This document shows positions 62,293-64,000 of a stretch of 64,000 bases of DNA, piece after piece. Made by a program: the position numbers and the translations under genes. Location: positions 558,001-622,000 of the forward strand of contig NZ_CP032094.1 of NCBI RefSeq assembly GCF_003544875.1, written 5' to 3'. Every line of letters starts with the position of its first letter. Within the stretch, counting starts at the first letter, position 1. The DNA is from Vibrio alfacsensis (lineage in GTDB: Bacteria; Pseudomonadota; Gammaproteobacteria; Enterobacterales; Vibrionaceae). The notes beneath the pieces were generated by a model. The model ran no database searches, was not told the origin of the DNA, and saw only the letters and a list, made by a program, of their open reading frames with translations.

Positions 62293-62933
62293 TTAGGCAC
62301 TTGCGTAAATGACACTACCACCTTTTATCGTATCAATGATCTGACGAGACAACTTTTGTGGTAGTGCTGGGCATCCCCAGCTACGACCTAAGTAACCATT
62401 TTTCTTGATAAAAGATGGGTTAGCGTAATTTGCGCCGTGGACGACAATATATCGTTCTCTCGCTTTATCGTTAACGCCAGAGGTCAAGCCATCAAGACGC
62501 AGTGAATAGCCATTCGAACCATAATAGGTTGTATCTGTTAGAAACGTGCCCAATGACGTTTTGCGAGAGTTTATGATATTTGAAAACTTCGTTGCTGTCT
62601 TTTTACCACTGTTCACACCGTGGGAAACGTAAGTGTTATAGATCAGTTTTTTCTTATCGAGATCGACGACATAAAAGCGTTTCTCTGTAGATGGTTTGCT
62701 GTAATCGATGATCGTCAATACGGGCTTTTTCCGATTTGCAGTTTGATTGTACGCTAGATATGCATCACTAAACAATTGGTAGTCTAGAACGCCCTCTAAA
62801 TTGGCTTCTTTATATGTTTTTCAATAAGTTGCTGGTTGATTTTGTTACCCGAATTTTTCCCTGAATGGTGCGCAAAAGCGAGAGGAGAAAATGATAGGGA
62901 TGTCCATATCAACAATAAAAATAGCTTTTTCAT
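62293..62933 (-). pseudogene. Murein L,D-transpeptidase catalytic-domain family protein, disrupted by a frameshift
   Basis: About 213 residues when joined. ATG 62933 opens a signal peptide (MKKLFLLLIWTSLSFSP, cleavage after LAFA). The catalytic region has YVSHGVNSG, KTSLGTFLTDT, VVHGANYANP and SWGCPALP with the nucleophilic Cys, as in the PF13645/YkuD-like group that acts on peptidoglycan crosslinks. One A is missing in the run at 62817-62821; restoring it gives LIEKTYKEANLEGVLDYQLF and joins the signal peptide to the body. Confidence 0.85.
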
Positions 62934-63605
62934 TTTACTAATATAACTCTAAATATTGCAAGCTGGTTGATTGCTTCATGCACTCAGTAATACAGCATGC
63001 ACATCAAACTCATTCTATTCTCTATGTTTCTTAATATGAGTCTTATCACCTACTTTTCGAATAATAAAAGTAAGAAGTAAAACCTAATCACCTAAATGAT
63101 TGAAATATAAATACATTGAGATACTAATTGATGACTTTAAATCATTCAGTTCGAATATTAGCTTATTTGAGTTATTAATAAAACTGTGTTTACGAGGATT
63201 TACTTTATTAATTAAGCATTAAAACACTGTTCTTTTAAGTATTATTATAAAATGTCTTTTTAATTCAATGTTTCTATATGTAATAAAAGAATATGTGAAG
63301 AATGGATACTGTGAAGTGGGTCGTAACAAAGTATTACTTAGTAAACTTACCGCTCCCTATGTATCATGTTGCATTGTCTATCGGTCAACAAAAAATTGCT
63401 GTACCTACTAGGGGAGCGCTAGGGTATAGATTGTTAGCTACGATGTGAGATGGTCACCAACATAGGCGCTCTTCGTTGAGCTCCATAGTGTGTTCACTAT
63501 ATAGGTATGAATTATTTTATTATGAGTCATAATTTAATTAAGGTGAATTAATCTTAGTGAGTGGCATTCTTCAAATGAAATGATAAATAGAGTTCCTATT
63601 TATAT

Positions 63606-63631
63606 ATGCTAACAATGCGTGGTGTTAGCAT
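63606..63631. other. 9-bp perfect stem-loop
   Basis: ATGCTAACA pairs with TGTTAGCAT around the 8-nt loop ATGCGTGG. It ends 27 nt before the mini-frame at 63659. There is no T tract on either side, so it is not an obvious terminator. Confidence 0.5.
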
Positions 63632-63658
63632 CATTAATAGTAGTGAATGATATTGATT

Positions 63659-63820
63659 ATGAGTGATAATACTGTAATTTTAAATGAAAATACAGAGGAA
63701 TTTGTTCAAGAATAACATTGTCATTGTCATTGTCATTGTCATTGTTGTGGTAATTTAAGAATGTGCTTGTTAATTAAGTGCTTGTGTGTAAAGAAAAAAG
63801 TGAAAATAGAGTTTCTATAA
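63659..63820 (+). other. Mini-frame followed in phase by a (His-Cys)5, Cys-rich stretch
   Basis: ATG 63659 opens an 18-codon acidic peptide (MSDNTVILNENTEEFVQE) that stops at TAA 63713-63715. The same phase then stays open to TAA 63818-63820 and reads HCHCHCHCHCCGNLRMC, then LLIKCLCVKKKVKIEFL. An acidic leader followed by a Cys/His-rich basic core would resemble a modified or metal-binding peptide precursor, but the TAA in between prevents this unless it is an error. No strong ribosome site is visible. It could be only a repeat tract. Confidence 0.25.
63716..63745. repeat. Five tandem copies of CATTGT
   Basis: A perfect hexamer array directly after the TAA of the mini-frame. In the mini-frame phase each unit codes His-Cys; in the other phases Ile-Val or Leu-Ser. 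Confidence 0.9.
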
Positions 63821-63921
63821 GATCTAGACATGACAGGCGCAGTGGTTGTATAAGTCGTTTGAAATGGTTTATCGATTGTGTGTTTGGGTCGGTTGAGTTT
63901 TCAATGGAATAAGGAGTGTAT

Positions 63922-64000
63922 ATGAAAACGATAGGGCTTATTGGAGGAATGTCATGGGAGTCTACCTCTAACTATTACCAAATTATTAACCGTGAAGTAA
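63922..64000 (+). CDS. Aspartate/glutamate racemase family protein (partial)
   Basis: Only the first 26 residues are in the window: MKTIGLIGGMSWESTSNYYQ and on. The IGLIGGMSWEST motif is the N-terminal signature of the aspartate/glutamate racemase (YgeA/RacD-like) family, which interconverts amino acid enantiomers without a cofactor. ATG 63922 follows AAGGAGTG at good spacing. The gene runs off the right edge. Confidence 0.88.
   Translation, partial: MKTIGLIGGMSWESTSNYYQIINREV

Larger units (their letters stand above)
62941..63921. other. 980-bp intergenic region with hairpins and short frames
   Basis: AT-rich DNA with no normal gene. It contains a 48-codon frame from ATG 63302 to TGA 63448 (MDTVKWVVTKYYLVNLPLP...), which I do not recognise and consider doubtful. 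A hairpin at 63606-63631 has a perfect 9-bp stem ATGCTAACA/TGTTAGCAT, and a mini-frame with a hexamer repeat lies at 63659-63820. Another short stem (ATAGTG/CACTAT) is at about 63485-63500. Confidence 0.5.

Noticed and set aside
63302..63448. 48-codon frame in the right-hand intergenic region as a real gene
   Set aside because: No recognised family, weak ribosome site and surrounding AT-rich non-coding DNA; kept only as a remark.

Overview
The window looks like a Vibrio chromosome, probably the Harveyi clade (parahaemolyticus, alginolyticus, campbellii and relatives). This is inferred from the betIBA-proXWV osmoprotectant operon, a VieSAB-like signalling operon, a vps/cps-like exopolysaccharide locus and the moderate GC content; no species marker was checked.

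Layout. 1-3 kb: gene tail, guaC behind a structured leader, a GNAT acetyltransferase and a WrbA-like flavodoxin. 3-11.6 kb: katG, divergent from a HlyD/DUF2955 efflux pair, then an amidohydrolase, a group II PLP decarboxylase-like enzyme and, on the other strand, a small secreted two-cysteine protein. Four promoters in this stretch share a 19-nt element, TGTCGNNAAATGGCAATTA or close to it, always 17-19 nt upstream of a -10-like hexamer. This looks like an undescribed local regulon. 12-19 kb: betI-betB-betA-proX-proW-proV for glycine betaine synthesis and uptake. 19-22.3 kb: nitroreductase and a slipin/NfeD membrane protease pair. 22.8-29.2 kb: vieS-vieA-vieB-like phosphorelay and c-di-GMP operon. 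29.4-32 kb: OsmC-like protein, DUF2804 protein, sterol desaturase-like protein.

32-57.6 kb: one long minus-strand exopolysaccharide locus. In order of transcription it has an initiating sugar transferase, outer-membrane barrel, export protein, tyrosine autokinase, UDP-ManNAc and UDP-GalNAcA precursor enzymes (wecB, wecC, tviB, tviC), acetyltransferases, flippase, polymerase, glycosyltransferases, WecG-type transferase, a large secreted FG-GAP protein, a VanZ-like pair, an O-antigen-ligase-like protein and a Wzb-type phosphatase. An RfaH-type ops element lies about 50 nt before the first gene. 57.6-60 kb: AT-rich leader, an IS3-family element inside an imperfect direct repeat, fifteen copies of an 8-bp repeat and tRNA-Gly(TCC). 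60-64 kb: DUF4136 lipoprotein, a small membrane-anchored protein, a DedA protein, an L,D-transpeptidase-like protein, about 1 kb of non-coding DNA with a His-Cys-coding hexamer repeat, and the start of an aspartate/glutamate racemase.

Quality. Genes up to about 27.3 kb are all intact. From there to 62.8 kb more than twenty single-base indels, mostly in short homopolymers, break genes whose reading is otherwise fully conserved. This looks more like consensus error than decay. I give whole-gene spans for such genes and mark them as disrupted.
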